In this document: positions 1 through 7,392 of the stretch, piece by piece
How the letters are laid out: each line of letters starts with the position of its first letter
How positions within the stretch are numbered: position 1 is the first letter of the stretch
DNA from: CAYSHJ01 sp964589725
GTDB taxonomy: Bacteria > Planctomycetota > Planctomycetia > Planctomycetales > Planctomycetaceae
Length of the DNA stretch: 18,152 bases
NCBI GenBank assembly: GCA_964589725.1
Contig: CAZPUJ010000385.1
Coordinates: 1 to 18,152, forward strand
Reading direction: 5' to 3'
Translations under genes and position numbers: made by a program
Notes under the pieces: model-generated
Told to the model about the DNA's origin: nothing
The model's database searches: none
The model's input: only the letters and a program-made list of their open reading frames with translations

Positions 1-114
1 ATGAATCCGACATTCGGTCGCTTTGCGAAATGGAATGATTCCCGGATCGAGCCGATGAACGAGTGCTCCCAGCGACAGTAAGTCCAACGCGCCGCGGGCT
101 GGAATGTTGAGCAT
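1..114 (-). CDS. Probable PfkB-family sugar kinase, N-terminal fragment
   Basis: Read on the minus strand, an ATG at 114-112 opens a frame that runs uninterrupted off the left edge (38 codons visible). It begins MLNIPARGALDLLSLGAL and continues with VHRLDPGIIPFRKATECRIH. A ribosome-binding sequence (AGGAA, plus-strand 121-125) lies 6 nt before the ATG and supports this start. The LLSLGALVHRLDPG stretch resembles the first strand and loop of PfkB/ribokinase-type sugar kinases (2-keto-3-deoxygluconate kinase-like) that I associate with planctomycetes. Such enzymes phosphorylate a sugar or sugar acid with ATP in the cytoplasm. The glycine-rich substrate motif and the catalytic Asp/anion-hole region would lie outside the window, so the family call rests on recall of the N-terminus only. 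The gene is divergent from the DUF1559 gene. Confidence 0.6.
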   Translation of the reverse strand, partial: MLNIPARGALDLLSLGALVHRLDPGIIPFRKATECRIH

Positions 115-144
115 GTTGGCTTCCTACGAGACTTCAAACAAATG

Positions 145-284
145 GACCCCACCGGGCTTGCCCCGGTGGCTCGCGGGATTCTGCTCTACTCGGCGTCACG
201 CGAACCAAACGGCTCGGTAGTGCAGAATCCCACGGCTCAGTAGTGCAGAATCCCGTAAACCACTGGGGCAAGCCCAGTGGGGTC
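145..284. repeat. Palindromic dispersed element A (paired hairpins)
   Basis: A 25-nt arm at 145-169 is matched by its near-exact reverse complement at 260-284. Each arm is itself a hairpin: CCACCGGG-CTTGC-CCCGGTGG on the left and CCACTGGG-GCAAG-CCCAGTGG on the right. The one differing base pair is changed on both strands of the stem, so both hairpins stay perfect. Between them lie GGGATTCTGC-type and TAGTGCAGAATCCC sequences in inverted orientation. The inner right half is duplicated in tandem (209-231 and 232-254, one mismatch in 23). Related elements sit at 2040-2141 and 2382-2490. Confidence 0.85.
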
Positions 285-755
285 GCTATAAGTGAGGACT
301 AGCGAGCGATGATAGGTCCAATTTGCCTGATCCGAAAGGCAGACGCCCGGCGGCCGGTGTCTGCATTCCAACACGAATGGCGGAGAGCCCAAGTTTGCTC
401 CGGTGACTTGTCGCAGTGACAAAGTTTCTGGGCAATTTGTTGTTGTTTTTTAGAATTCCGCAAAGAAATAATTCACAACTTGGACGTTGACCGCTAATTG
501 CCTGTCGAAGTCACGTCGTCAAATCGTTGATCGTTGTACCAAGCGAGGGGCCAGGCCGGGTTTTGGAGCTTGAAAGCCATTGGTTCGACAAAACGTGCGA
601 ATTTCTTGTTTGGCTGTTCTGACGCTTGAGTTGGCGTGGGGCGTGTGATATTTTCAAACATATTGGAAATGAGGAGGGCCGTCGTTGGGAGTCGTTTTTC
701 GTTTTGTTGTTTGCTTCGTTTTTGTTTTTCCGTCTCTTTTTGGGGAGTACTGTCC
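285..755. other. Intergenic region with no recognised gene
   Basis: This forms most of the divergent gap between the sugar kinase fragment and the DUF1559 gene. I see no ORF with convincing protein-like content. Short frames on both strands are low-complexity or arginine/serine rich. The part at about 420-490 is relatively AT-rich and could hold promoter elements, but I found no -35/-10 pair with proper spacing that I would defend. A Shine-Dalgarno sequence GGGGAG at 742-747 precedes the gene at 756. Confidence 0.5.
742..747 (+). promoter_or_regulatory. Ribosome-binding site deciding the DUF1559 start
   Basis: GGGGAG lies 8 nt upstream of ATG 756. It favours that start over the in-frame ATG at 636, whose extra 40 residues look untranslated (Phe/Ser/Cys-rich) and would put an atypical extension before the prepilin leader. 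Confidence 0.6.
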
Positions 756-1904
756 ATGTCTACGCGAAACCCGGTCATCATGAAGAAACGCGGTTTTACA
801 TTGATTGAGCTGCTGGTCGTGATCGCGATCATTGCGGTCTTGATCGCCCTGCTGTTGCCGGCTGTGCAACAGGCCCGCGAAGCGGCGCGGCGGTCGCAGT
901 GTAAGAACAATTTGAAGCAGTGGGGCTTGGCGCTTCACAATTACCACGACACCCACAAATGCTTCGCCCCTATGAGCGGTGGAACCAGCGGAAGCGGAAA
1001 TAACCTGGAGCGCCTGTCAGGGCGAGTCATGGTGCTACCGTTCCTGGAACTCGATCCGCTCTGGCAACAGATCGCCTCTCAGATCGCTACGCAAGGCGGC
1101 GACCCGACCATTGGCCTTACCTATATCCTGCCAGCGCTGCCCCCCAGCGGGGAAATCGAAGTCTTTACCTGCCCGTCTTCGAGCGTCCCGACGCAGGTGA
1201 ATGGCCAGCAGCATTTGAGCTATGCGTTCAATGTCGGCGACTGGCTGACCAATATCCCTCAGAACTCGGCGGTTCTCAATGGCACGGTCGACGGAATCAT
1301 CGGTACGGATGTCATGAGCCAGCGCAACCGAGGTCCATTCTCGTTTCGGTCATGCGCTAAGATCTCCGATTTCCAGGACGGAACCAGCAATACGGCACTT
1401 ATGGCTGAGCGAGATTTGGGGAATCCCACCAACGTCCGTGACATCATCGGGCGTGTTGCTCGGACGGCGGTTACGACGCCGCAGGCCTGCAAAGCGAACT
1501 GCGTGCAGGGCTATTTCCTTGCCTCGGCCAGCCCGAACCCCGAGCTTCCCGGTGAAAGATGGTCGTCGGGTTGGATGTACCACACAGCGGTGACGTTTAT
1601 TATTTCGCCCAATGGTTGCTCTTGTGGGGACACAACGACGTATCCCAGCGCCAGCGGCGGCGCAAATTCAATTAATGCGATCATTACCCCCAGCAGCCGC
1701 CACACCGGCGGATGCCATGTGTTGCTGGGTGATGGAACGGTGCGGTTCGTCAACGAGAATATCAATACTGGAAATGACACCATCACGCCCGACGGCCTCG
1801 CGACCGGACCGTCGATGACGGCATTCCCGACAGGTCAGACCCCGTACGGAGTCTGGGGCGCGATCGGAACCATGCAAGCTGGCGAGACGATTAGTGATTT
1901 CTAA
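756..1904 (+). CDS. DUF1559 domain protein with prepilin-type N-terminal leader
   Basis: This 382-residue protein starts MSTRNPVIMKKRGFTLIELL, a type IV prepilin/pseudopilin leader: basic residues, cleavage expected after the Gly before Phe-Thr, the conserved Glu, then a long hydrophobic helix (VVIAIIAVLIALLLPAV). The helix continues into QQAREAARRSQCKNNLKQ, the hallmark junction of planctomycete DUF1559 proteins. Near the C-terminus, HTGGCHVLLGDGTVRF fits the H-X9-DG motif of this family. Members are highly paralogous in planctomycetes and are thought to be exported, pilin-like proteins processed by prepilin peptidase; their role is not established. An ATG at 780 is an alternative start, giving the shorter leader MKKRGF, but the Shine-Dalgarno at 742-747 fits 756 better. 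The gene appears monocistronic, since an intrinsic terminator follows 41 bp after the stop. Confidence 0.93.
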   Translation: MSTRNPVIMKKRGFTLIELLVVIAIIAVLIALLLPAVQQAREAARRSQCKNNLKQWGLALHNYHDTHKCFAPMSGGTSGSGNNLERLSGRVMVLPFLELDPLWQQIASQIATQGGDPTIGLTYILPALPPSGEIEVFTCPSSSVPTQVNGQQHLSYAFNVGDWLTNIPQNSAVLNGTVDGIIGTDVMSQRNRGPFSFRSCAKISDFQDGTSNTALMAERDLGNPTNVRDIIGRVARTAVTTPQACKANCVQGYFLASASPNPELPGERWSSGWMYHTAVTFIISPNGCSCGDTTTYPSASGGANSINAIITPSSRHTGGCHVLLGDGTVRFVNENINTGNDTITPDGLATGPSMTAFPTGQTPYGVWGAIGTMQAGETISDF

Positions 1905-1945
1905 TCGCACCGGTTCTCCCGTTGGATGATGTGTACGATCTCGAC

Positions 1946-1977
1946 CATCCCGCCCGTTTTGGGCGGGATGTTTTTTT
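1946..1977 (+). terminator. Rho-independent terminator of the DUF1559 gene
   Basis: A perfect 10-bp stem, CATCCCGCCC (1946-1955) and GGGCGGGATG (1961-1970), encloses a 5-nt loop and is directly followed by seven T residues (1971-1977). It lies 41 bp after the stop codon. Confidence 0.93.
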
Positions 1978-2039
1978 GGGACTTGTCCAGTATTGTTTTG
2001 TGAAGCAGCCGCTTTCTGACGAGTCTGTTGATTTAATCG

Positions 2040-2141
2040 CCCCTGAGCTTGCCTCAGGGGTTCAAGCGTTTCTGCACTACTCGAATTCATCGGGGAAAAC
2101 GTAGTGCAGAAACGCGTGAACCGCCGAGGTGAACTCGGCGG
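2040..2141. repeat. Palindromic dispersed element B (paired hairpins)
   Basis: The left hairpin is CCCCTGAG-CTTGC-CTCAGGGG (2040-2060) and the right hairpin CCGCCGAG-GTGAA-CTCGGCGG (2121-2141). Between them, TTCAAGCGTTTCTGCACTAC (2061-2080) is mirrored by GTAGTGCAGAAACGCGTGAA (2101-2120). The two hairpins differ at two stem positions, both compensated. The inner TGCACTAC/GTAGTGCA motif links it to elements A and C. Confidence 0.88.
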
Positions 2142-2212
2142 CGGACTAATTCAACCGGCCATGAGGAGCGCGGCTCGAAAATTTGATCGAAGTGGTTTCA
2201 GAACCCGAAAAG

Positions 2213-2300
2213 TAACCCGAAGCGTCAGCGAGGGAGTCAGGAAATCCGGGGTGGAACCGACCCTCGCCCTCGCCCTCGCCCTCGCTCACGCTTCGGGTTA
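2213..2300. repeat. Palindromic dispersed element D (taacccgaagcgt type)
   Basis: The left arm (2213-2234) begins TAACCCGAAGCGTCAGCGAG. The right arm (2279-2300) is its reverse complement with one mismatch. The interior holds four tandem copies of CCCTCG (2261-2284). Outer flanks (GTTTCAGAACC and GTTTTGAAAC) partly continue the inverted repeat. The same arms recur inside the P-type ATPase gene at 11156-11245. Unlike A-C, the arms have no clear internal hairpin, so this is a different repeat class. Confidence 0.88.
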
Positions 2301-2381
2301 GTTTTGAAACGGCTTCTGGCTCCTTGTGCGCGGGCCTCGCGCGGGACGCCAGGTTATACCGAACGCGGGGGACATTGACAC

Positions 2382-2490
2382 AAACCCCACCGAGCTTGCC
2401 TCGGTGGTTTTTTGGGCTTCTGCACTACGCTTGTCTCACACACTCGTAGTGCAAAGGCCCGTTTCCACCGAGGCAAGCTCGGTGGGGTTT
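2382..2490. repeat. Palindromic dispersed element C (paired hairpins, 26-bp perfect arms)
   Basis: The arm at 2382-2407 and its exact reverse complement at 2465-2490 (26 bp each) both contain the hairpin CCACCGAG-n5-CTCGGTGG. Nested inside, TGCACTACG is mirrored by CGTAGTGCA. The perfect arms suggest a younger copy than A or B. It ends 65 bp before the start chosen for the next gene and probably forms part of its untranslated leader or promoter region. Confidence 0.9.
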
Positions 2491-2555
2491 ATGCCATCCT
2501 CACCCGTGCATGGTATAAACGCAGTCCTGCCGCGCTGTGCCTTGGCTTGCAGCCA

Positions 2556-5500
2556 ATGATCGTCCCGAGATCGACCACGGATCGGTTGCTCATGCACCCC
2601 GAATCGACGCCTCGTCATGGCGACGGAATCGCGATTCTTCAGTTGCTGGTGTTTGTTGGGGCGGGATTGGTCGCCGCGGCTGTGTGGCAGTTTGTGCCTT
2701 GGCGTGATCCCGTCGAGGTCGTGGGGTTGCCGTTGGTCACGGGCTATGCCGAGCGGGCCGAGCAAATGGGCTTTTACGCCTTTTTTGTGGCGGCAGTCGT
2801 CGGAGCTTTTTTGCTGCGTCCGCTGATTGCAAGATTGAATCATCCCGTGTGGAGTGTGTTCAGTAGTTTCGGCGCACTCTCACTACTGGGTTTGGTCGCG
2901 TGGTGTCGGGATGTCAATTTGCTGCCGTTGGTGCTGCTCGGCGGCTGCGGATCGTATTTCGGGGGCGTGGTCGGGGTGCTGATGATCCGCCGGCCAATTG
3001 GCTCGTGGCTGTTGTGGTGCGGCGGATTGATTGTTTGGTTTTCCGGCAGTCCGGAACTGCGTGGCCTGCTCAGTTCTAACCCGCGGTTGCTGGCGGCGGT
3101 GGCGGGACTGTTCGCAAGCGTCGTGGTGCTGGCGGCTTCGCGGCGCGGCGATTGTCGAATGGAATGGCTGCGAGGCGGATTCTTGGCGGTGACGCTGCTG
3201 TTCATCGTCGGCGGATCGTGGCTGGCTCCATTCGAGGAGTTAAAGCTTGGACTGTGCGGAGCCGTTTGCTGGATCTTGGGCGCAAAGCTCCGCAGGGTGC
3301 AATGCAGCGTTTCCCATGACGCCGTCTGTAGCCCGAGCCCTTGTGGCTCGGAGGAGTCTTCCTTTTCTGCCAATCATCCAGGCCACAAGGGCCTGGGCTA
3401 CAGGATTCCGGAAGTACGGTTTTGTTGCACCCAGGTTCGCAGGGCAGGTCGCAATTTTTTGATGGAGGCGACACAGACTCCGGCGTGGCTGGAGTTCGTG
3501 GGGTTCATGACTCTGTTGGTGACGGTGCTCTTCTGGTTGCCTGGTCGCTGGCAAGAGGCGGTTCCGCGGATGCTCGCGGGAGCCGGAGCCGCGATGTCTT
3601 GTGTCGCGCTGCTGCGTGAATCTCGCCTCGGTGCGATGCGAGCGGCTGTCGCCACATGCGTGGCCCACTTTCGAGTTGATCCGCTGCTTGTGGCGTTGAT
3701 GGTTGGGACGTTGCCGCTTGTGCTGGTTCGCCCGTGGTTTGGCGTTCTGATGGTCGGCACGGTGGCATGGTTGTGGAATCTGCGGCCAAGTCAGCGACCA
3801 TTCGCGCGGCATCTCTGGCTGGTGCTCCTGATGTCGCTCGCGTTCTTGCCGACGAGTCTACGTGCGGGTCTCGTACTCGACGAATACCACGACGGCTACG
3901 CGCTGTCGTGTTTGTGGGAGTTTGAGAACGGACACGCGTTGTATTCTGAAATGTTTCCGCTCCGTTCGTTCGAATTCTACGCGGGTCTGTTGGGTCGGAC
4001 CGTTTTGCCGGCCACGGTCGAGGGATATCTTTTCAGTCTCGGTCTGTTGAAGTTTATGCCGGTGGCCGGGGTGACTTTGCTGAGTCTGGTTTGGACCCGC
4101 TCGCCACAGTGGAGTTTTGCCACCGGACTGCTGTGTGCGACACTCAGCCGGCTGGACCCGCGGCAGGGCATGCAAGTTTTTTTGGTGGCCGGGCAGTTGG
4201 GCATTCTGGTTTCCCCGCGAGTGCGTCTGACCTGGACTGCGCTGCCTTGCGGAATTGCGGCCTGCGTGGGGTTCGATGCTTTCGTAACACTTGTCGCGGC
4301 CAGCACGATCACGGTGTTTCTGGTTCCGAATCTTCGCAAGCGTGTGGGTAGCCAAAGTCGCCAGACTTTGGGTCGTCGGCCCGGCGAACCCCAATCTCTG
4401 GCGAGATTTGCTACCGAACTACCCCGCCGTTTGCGAACGGCCGGGGTGTGCCTGGCGGTTGCCGTCCTGCCGTTTACTGTGGTGATGGGGGTGTGGCAGG
4501 GAACCGAGTCGGCCTTGTCGTTTTGGCAACTGTTGTTCGATTACTCGCGGCACTACATTGCGGCCATCGGCATACCAGTTTCGTGGACGTCTCCCGCACA
4601 ACGATTTGTCATCGTAAGCAACTTGTTGCTGCTGAGCCTCTTCGCGGCCACAACGGTGTTCCAGTGGACGTCACTCAGCCCAGGCCGGCAGCGCGCTTGG
4701 TGCTTTCTGACGGTGGCGTATTTTTTTGCACTGCATCGAGGACTAGGCCACTCGGATGAATTTCATCTCGGTGATTCCGTCTATTTGACCTTCGCGCTGG
4801 GGGCGGTCGGCGTATTCGAGATCATTCGCGCCGCCAGTCGAAGGATTCAGCCTGTAGCCGAACTCGTGAGAGTTCGGACTGTCGGCGATCCGAACGGAAT
4901 TCTCACGAATTCGGCTACAGGCGCGGGAACAGACGACATCAGAAGCCCCTGCTGCCGAGGAATTACATCGGCGTGGTGGAAGTGGCGCAACGTAGCTCTG
5001 CTGGTGGGAGTGCTTGCGGCTTGGTCGACGAGGCATGCCTCGCGCGGGCCGTTCGATCTGGTGCGGTATTGCTCATCGCTATCATCTGAGGAAACCTTTC
5101 CTTTGCCACGCGATGAATTCATCGCTCAGACCGTGGGACCGAACGAAACAATTTGGGCCATCGAGCGGTCGTTGGCTCATGTCGCGAATCAACGCCACGG
5201 CCCGACGCGGTATCCGCTGGCGCATTGCATCGTCTCTCCGTCGGAGCAGCGCCGTGTAGTGGCCGACATGCGCCGGAATCCGCCGCGGCTGGTACTCTGG
5301 CCCGCGGCCGTGGCGGCGCGTGAGCAGTGGAGCATGCAACTTCCCGCCGGCTGGGAACGGCAGCAACGGTTTACGCCGGGACTGCCCACCGCAGACGTCA
5401 TGATCGGTCTCGACAGCGTGCCGTCGCCACTGCGGCATTTCATCATCAGCCAACATGTGCTGCGTCACTACCGCCCGGCCGAACAGCCTGGCTACCTGGT

Positions 5501-6032
5501 GCCGGCCGAGCCTGACTTTCCCGGCTTCACTGTGATTCCCGCCGACCTCAACGGACCATTGCGCTGTGGCCGACTTCCGCTCCGTTGGGGAGAGTCGCGA
5601 CTATCGTTCCTCAGTCACCGCATCGAACATTCCGCCGCGCTGACGACATGGACCTCGACAGTTGCACCGGAATCCCACGCGACGCTCCCGGAAGAATCGT
5701 CCGCTTGGCGGCTGAGTGGCTCGATTGATCCGCGGGAGATCAACTATCTCTCGATCGCGGTCACAGTTCGCGTCACAGATTCTCGCGATTCGTCCGCAGC
5801 GGTCCTCACCATCCGCTTTGCCTCCCGAGATGGCCGCGATCTTCCGTCTGAGGCGACGCTTTTCCTGGAGGCCGACGCAGAGCCTCATACATATTTGGTG
5901 CCGATCGGCTGCTCGCCAGCCTGGACTTGGCGTTCCGAGATTGGGAGGTTGGTGTTGATGGCCAATCCTGGAATCGTCTTGAAAACTCCTCAAGTCACTG
6001 CACTGCGAATCAATGACCTCGATGAGAGATAA
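2556..6032 (+). CDS. Very large multi-spanning membrane protein, possibly GT-C-like glycosyltransferase
   Basis: The frame encodes about 1158 residues. The first 700 or so hold many hydrophobic segments (for example LLVFVGAGLVAAAVWQFV and LLPLVLLGGCGSYFGG), so it is an inner-membrane protein. LVLDEYHDGYALSCLW (Asp442-Glu443) followed by GHALYSEMFPLRSFEFYAGL resembles the acidic first periplasmic loop of GT-C/PMT-type glycosyltransferases, and HSDEFHLGDSVYLTFALG is a second acidic/His loop. The last 350 residues are mostly soluble. These motifs suggest, but do not prove, a lipid-linked sugar transferase. The start is uncertain: 2556 and 2592 are both possible without a good Shine-Dalgarno, and upstream codons fall within repeat C. 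Three palindromic elements (about residues 247-292, 598-620 and 766-789) are translated in frame, giving polar stretches such as SPSPCGSEESSFSANHPG. I know no close named homologue. Confidence 0.7.
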   Translation: MIVPRSTTDRLLMHPESTPRHGDGIAILQLLVFVGAGLVAAAVWQFVPWRDPVEVVGLPLVTGYAERAEQMGFYAFFVAAVVGAFLLRPLIARLNHPVWSVFSSFGALSLLGLVAWCRDVNLLPLVLLGGCGSYFGGVVGVLMIRRPIGSWLLWCGGLIVWFSGSPELRGLLSSNPRLLAAVAGLFASVVVLAASRRGDCRMEWLRGGFLAVTLLFIVGGSWLAPFEELKLGLCGAVCWILGAKLRRVQCSVSHDAVCSPSPCGSEESSFSANHPGHKGLGYRIPEVRFCCTQVRRAGRNFLMEATQTPAWLEFVGFMTLLVTVLFWLPGRWQEAVPRMLAGAGAAMSCVALLRESRLGAMRAAVATCVAHFRVDPLLVALMVGTLPLVLVRPWFGVLMVGTVAWLWNLRPSQRPFARHLWLVLLMSLAFLPTSLRAGLVLDEYHDGYALSCLWEFENGHALYSEMFPLRSFEFYAGLLGRTVLPATVEGYLFSLGLLKFMPVAGVTLLSLVWTRSPQWSFATGLLCATLSRLDPRQGMQVFLVAGQLGILVSPRVRLTWTALPCGIAACVGFDAFVTLVAASTITVFLVPNLRKRVGSQSRQTLGRRPGEPQSLARFATELPRRLRTAGVCLAVAVLPFTVVMGVWQGTESALSFWQLLFDYSRHYIAAIGIPVSWTSPAQRFVIVSNLLLLSLFAATTVFQWTSLSPGRQRAWCFLTVAYFFALHRGLGHSDEFHLGDSVYLTFALGAVGVFEIIRAASRRIQPVAELVRVRTVGDPNGILTNSATGAGTDDIRSPCCRGITSAWWKWRNVALLVGVLAAWSTRHASRGPFDLVRYCSSLSSEETFPLPRDEFIAQTVGPNETIWAIERSLAHVANQRHGPTRYPLAHCIVSPSEQRRVVADMRRNPPRLVLWPAAVAAREQWSMQLPAGWERQQRFTPGLPTADVMIGLDSVPSPLRHFIISQHVLRHYRPAEQPGYLVPAEPDFPGFTVIPADLNGPLRCGRLPLRWGESRLSFLSHRIEHSAALTTWTSTVAPESHATLPEESSAWRLSGSIDPREINYLSIAVTVRVTDSRDSSAAVLTIRFASRDGRDLPSEATLFLEADAEPHTYLVPIGCSPAWTWRSEIGRLVLMANPGIVLKTPQVTALRINDLDER
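3295..3432. repeat. Palindromic element E inside the membrane-protein gene
   Basis: The core arms are at 3327-3351 (TGTAGCCCGAGCCCTTGTGG and five more bases) and 3378-3402 (inverted). Each arm is a hairpin: CCGAGCC-CTTGT-GGCTCGG versus, read on the other strand, CCAGGCC-CTTGT-GGCCTGG, with two compensated stem changes. An outer pair, GGGTGCAA (3295-3302) and TTGCACCC (3425-3432), may mark the full element, which is then 138 bp, exactly 46 codons. The host frame stays open throughout. Confidence 0.8.
4347..4415. repeat. Palindromic element F inside the membrane-protein gene
   Basis: The left arm at 4347-4372 (GGTAGCCAAAGTCGCCAGAC...) is inverted at 4390-4415 with 21 of 26 positions matching. 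The left hairpin is CCAAAGTC-GCCA-GACTTTGG. Relative to it, the right hairpin has two compensated base-pair changes and one uncompensated change. It spans 69 bp (23 codons) and is translated as roughly GSQSRQTLGRRPGEPQSL within a cytoplasmic-looking Arg-rich loop. Confidence 0.8.
4850..4922. repeat. Palindromic element G inside the membrane-protein gene
   Basis: GCCTGTAGCCGAACTCGTGA (from 4850) is inverted at 4890-4922, whose complement reads GCCTGTAGCCGAATTCGTGA. The hairpins are GAACTC-GTGA-GAGTTC and GAATTC-GTGA-GAATTC, one compensated pair. The right arm has about five extra bases. It is translated in frame as roughly PVAELVRVRTVGDPNGIL between two hydrophobic segments. Confidence 0.82.
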
Positions 6033-6113
6033 CCATTGTTGGTGTTTTCCCCGCAGGGTATGCTTATTCCCTTCATTCGAGTCGTCGGTTGTAATTTATG
6101 CGCGCAATTGGTC

Positions 6114-6140
6114 CCCTCTCCCCCGCGGCGGGGGAGAGGG
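6114..6140. repeat. GC-rich 27-bp palindrome upstream of the LRR gene
   Basis: CCCTCTCCCCCGC (6114-6126) and GCGGGGGAGAGGG (6128-6140) are perfect 13-nt inverted arms around one base. The palindrome sits in the 193-bp gap between the large membrane protein and the LRR lipoprotein. A hairpin here could end transcription, but no T-run follows on either strand, so a dispersed repeat is the safer call. Similar purine-rich sequence occurs in the CusB-like gene at 13998-14024. Confidence 0.75.
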
Positions 6141-6225
6141 AGCAAGGTTGCGGGCGAAGCCTGCGTTACGGAATGGCTGACGTTTTTTTTTCGATCTTAT
6201 TCCCGAATCTTGGAGGAGTGATTTC

Positions 6226-7392
6226 ATGCGTCATAGTTATTTCGCTCGGGCTGGGAGAGCCATGATTGTTGCGGGTTTGGTTGCGATGGCGAGCAGCGGC
6301 GGCTGCGACAAGGTGCCGACCTTTCAAGACTTGACCCAACAGGGGCAGACCACGCCCGCAGCAGCGCCCGGAACGCCAGTCGATGCCGCGAAGCCGGCTC
6401 CAGCGCAGCAACCGGCGGCAGTGGTCCCGGTCGCACCAGTGGTCGAGGATCCGCAAAAAGTCATCTCTGATTTTAAGAACAAGCCCCCGTTTGAGCGAAA
6501 CGATCAAGATCTGGCTCGGATCGGCAACCTGTTCGGCGGGCTGGACGCCTTTTCGAACATGGACCTCAATAGCTCTTCCGTCACCGACGCTGGGCTGAAA
6601 CATTTGGCGAAATTGACGAACTTGGAATCAATCAGTTTGGTGGGCACCAGAATCACGAACGCCGGGCTGTCGGCCACGCTGGAACTCCCCAAGCTGATCA
6701 GCATCAATCTGGCTGGCTGTACGGTGACGTTGCCCATGATGGAAACACTGTCCAAATTGGAGACACTCGAAGTGCTATCGCTGGAAAGCGCCAAAGTGGG
6801 CGACAACGAACTGCCACCGCTCGCCAACCTGGCCCGGCTTCGAGACCTGAATCTGAATTATTGCCCCATCACGGACAATGGCTTCAGAGTCTTGGGGACA
6901 CTCAGAAATCTGGAAATTCTGAAAGTCGCCAACACCGGCATCGATGGCAGTGGCATGAAGTTCATGAAACGCAAAAAAACGGAACCGGGCCTGCGAATTC
7001 TCGATGCGAAGAAGACTCGCTTCGGCGAGCAAGGACTGCAATTCCTCAAGGGAGTCGAGACCCTTGAGGAACTCGATATCGGGCAGGCGGAAGTCACCGA
7101 CCGGACGCTGGCGCTCAATCTCAAAGGAGTCACTCACCTCAAAAAGTTGAACTTATCGTTCAACACGATCTCCGACCAGGGAACTCAAGTTCTCGGAAGC
7201 ATTAAGTCGCTGGAGGAACTCTACCTGGTCAACTGCCAGGGTGTCGGCGACCAGACACTGTTTTTCTTGAAGGCCAATAAGGCACTGAATATCCTCGACG
7301 TCAATGGCTGCGGCGTCACGAGCAAGGGGGCTCAGTCCCTGAAGAAACTCCTGCCCAATTGTGAGATTCGCTTCGCGAGTGGCAAACTGTGA
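6226..7392 (+). CDS. Leucine-rich-repeat lipoprotein
   Basis: This 388-residue protein starts with a lipoprotein signal peptide: basic N-terminus, hydrophobic core IVAGLVAMA, and lipobox SSGGC with Cys27 as the expected lipidated residue. A Pro/Ala/Gln-rich linker follows (about residues 38-75). From about residue 100 to the end it carries tandem bacterial leucine-rich repeats of the form SVTDAGLKHLAKLTNLESI and ITDNGFRVLGTLRNLEILKV, about 11 units. LRR domains generally bind proteins; the partner here is unknown. The Shine-Dalgarno GGAGGAG (6212-6218) sits 7 nt before the ATG, so the start is firm. The gene follows the large membrane protein after 193 bp including a strong palindrome, so co-transcription is doubtful. 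LRR lipoproteins of this kind are common in planctomycetes. Confidence 0.88.
   Translation: MRHSYFARAGRAMIVAGLVAMASSGGCDKVPTFQDLTQQGQTTPAAAPGTPVDAAKPAPAQQPAAVVPVAPVVEDPQKVISDFKNKPPFERNDQDLARIGNLFGGLDAFSNMDLNSSSVTDAGLKHLAKLTNLESISLVGTRITNAGLSATLELPKLISINLAGCTVTLPMMETLSKLETLEVLSLESAKVGDNELPPLANLARLRDLNLNYCPITDNGFRVLGTLRNLEILKVANTGIDGSGMKFMKRKKTEPGLRILDAKKTRFGEQGLQFLKGVETLEELDIGQAEVTDRTLALNLKGVTHLKKLNLSFNTISDQGTQVLGSIKSLEELYLVNCQGVGDQTLFFLKANKALNILDVNGCGVTSKGAQSLKKLLPNCEIRFASGKL

Noticed and set aside
1..81. Plus-strand 26-codon frame from the first base to a TAA at 79-81
   Set aside because: It is antisense to the better supported kinase N-terminus, which has a ribosome-binding site and family-like sequence.
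626..659. Sigma-70 promoter for the DUF1559 gene (TTGAGT ... GATATT)
   Set aside because: The spacing is 15 bp and both boxes match poorly; not strong enough to annotate.
2261..2284. CRISPR-like or minisatellite array (CCCTCG x4)
   Set aside because: Only four hexamers, no spacers, and located within palindromic element D.
2104..2301. 65-codon frame on the plus strand
   Set aside because: It consists of parts of elements B and D, including an Ala-Leu run from the CCCTCG repeats; not a gene.
2412..2555. Upstream extension of the large membrane protein
   Set aside because: These codons run through palindromic element C and give no plausible leader; starts at 2556 or 2592 are preferred.
6114..6140. 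Intrinsic terminator after the membrane-protein gene
   Set aside because: The hairpin is perfect but no T-tract follows on either strand, so it is listed as a repeat.
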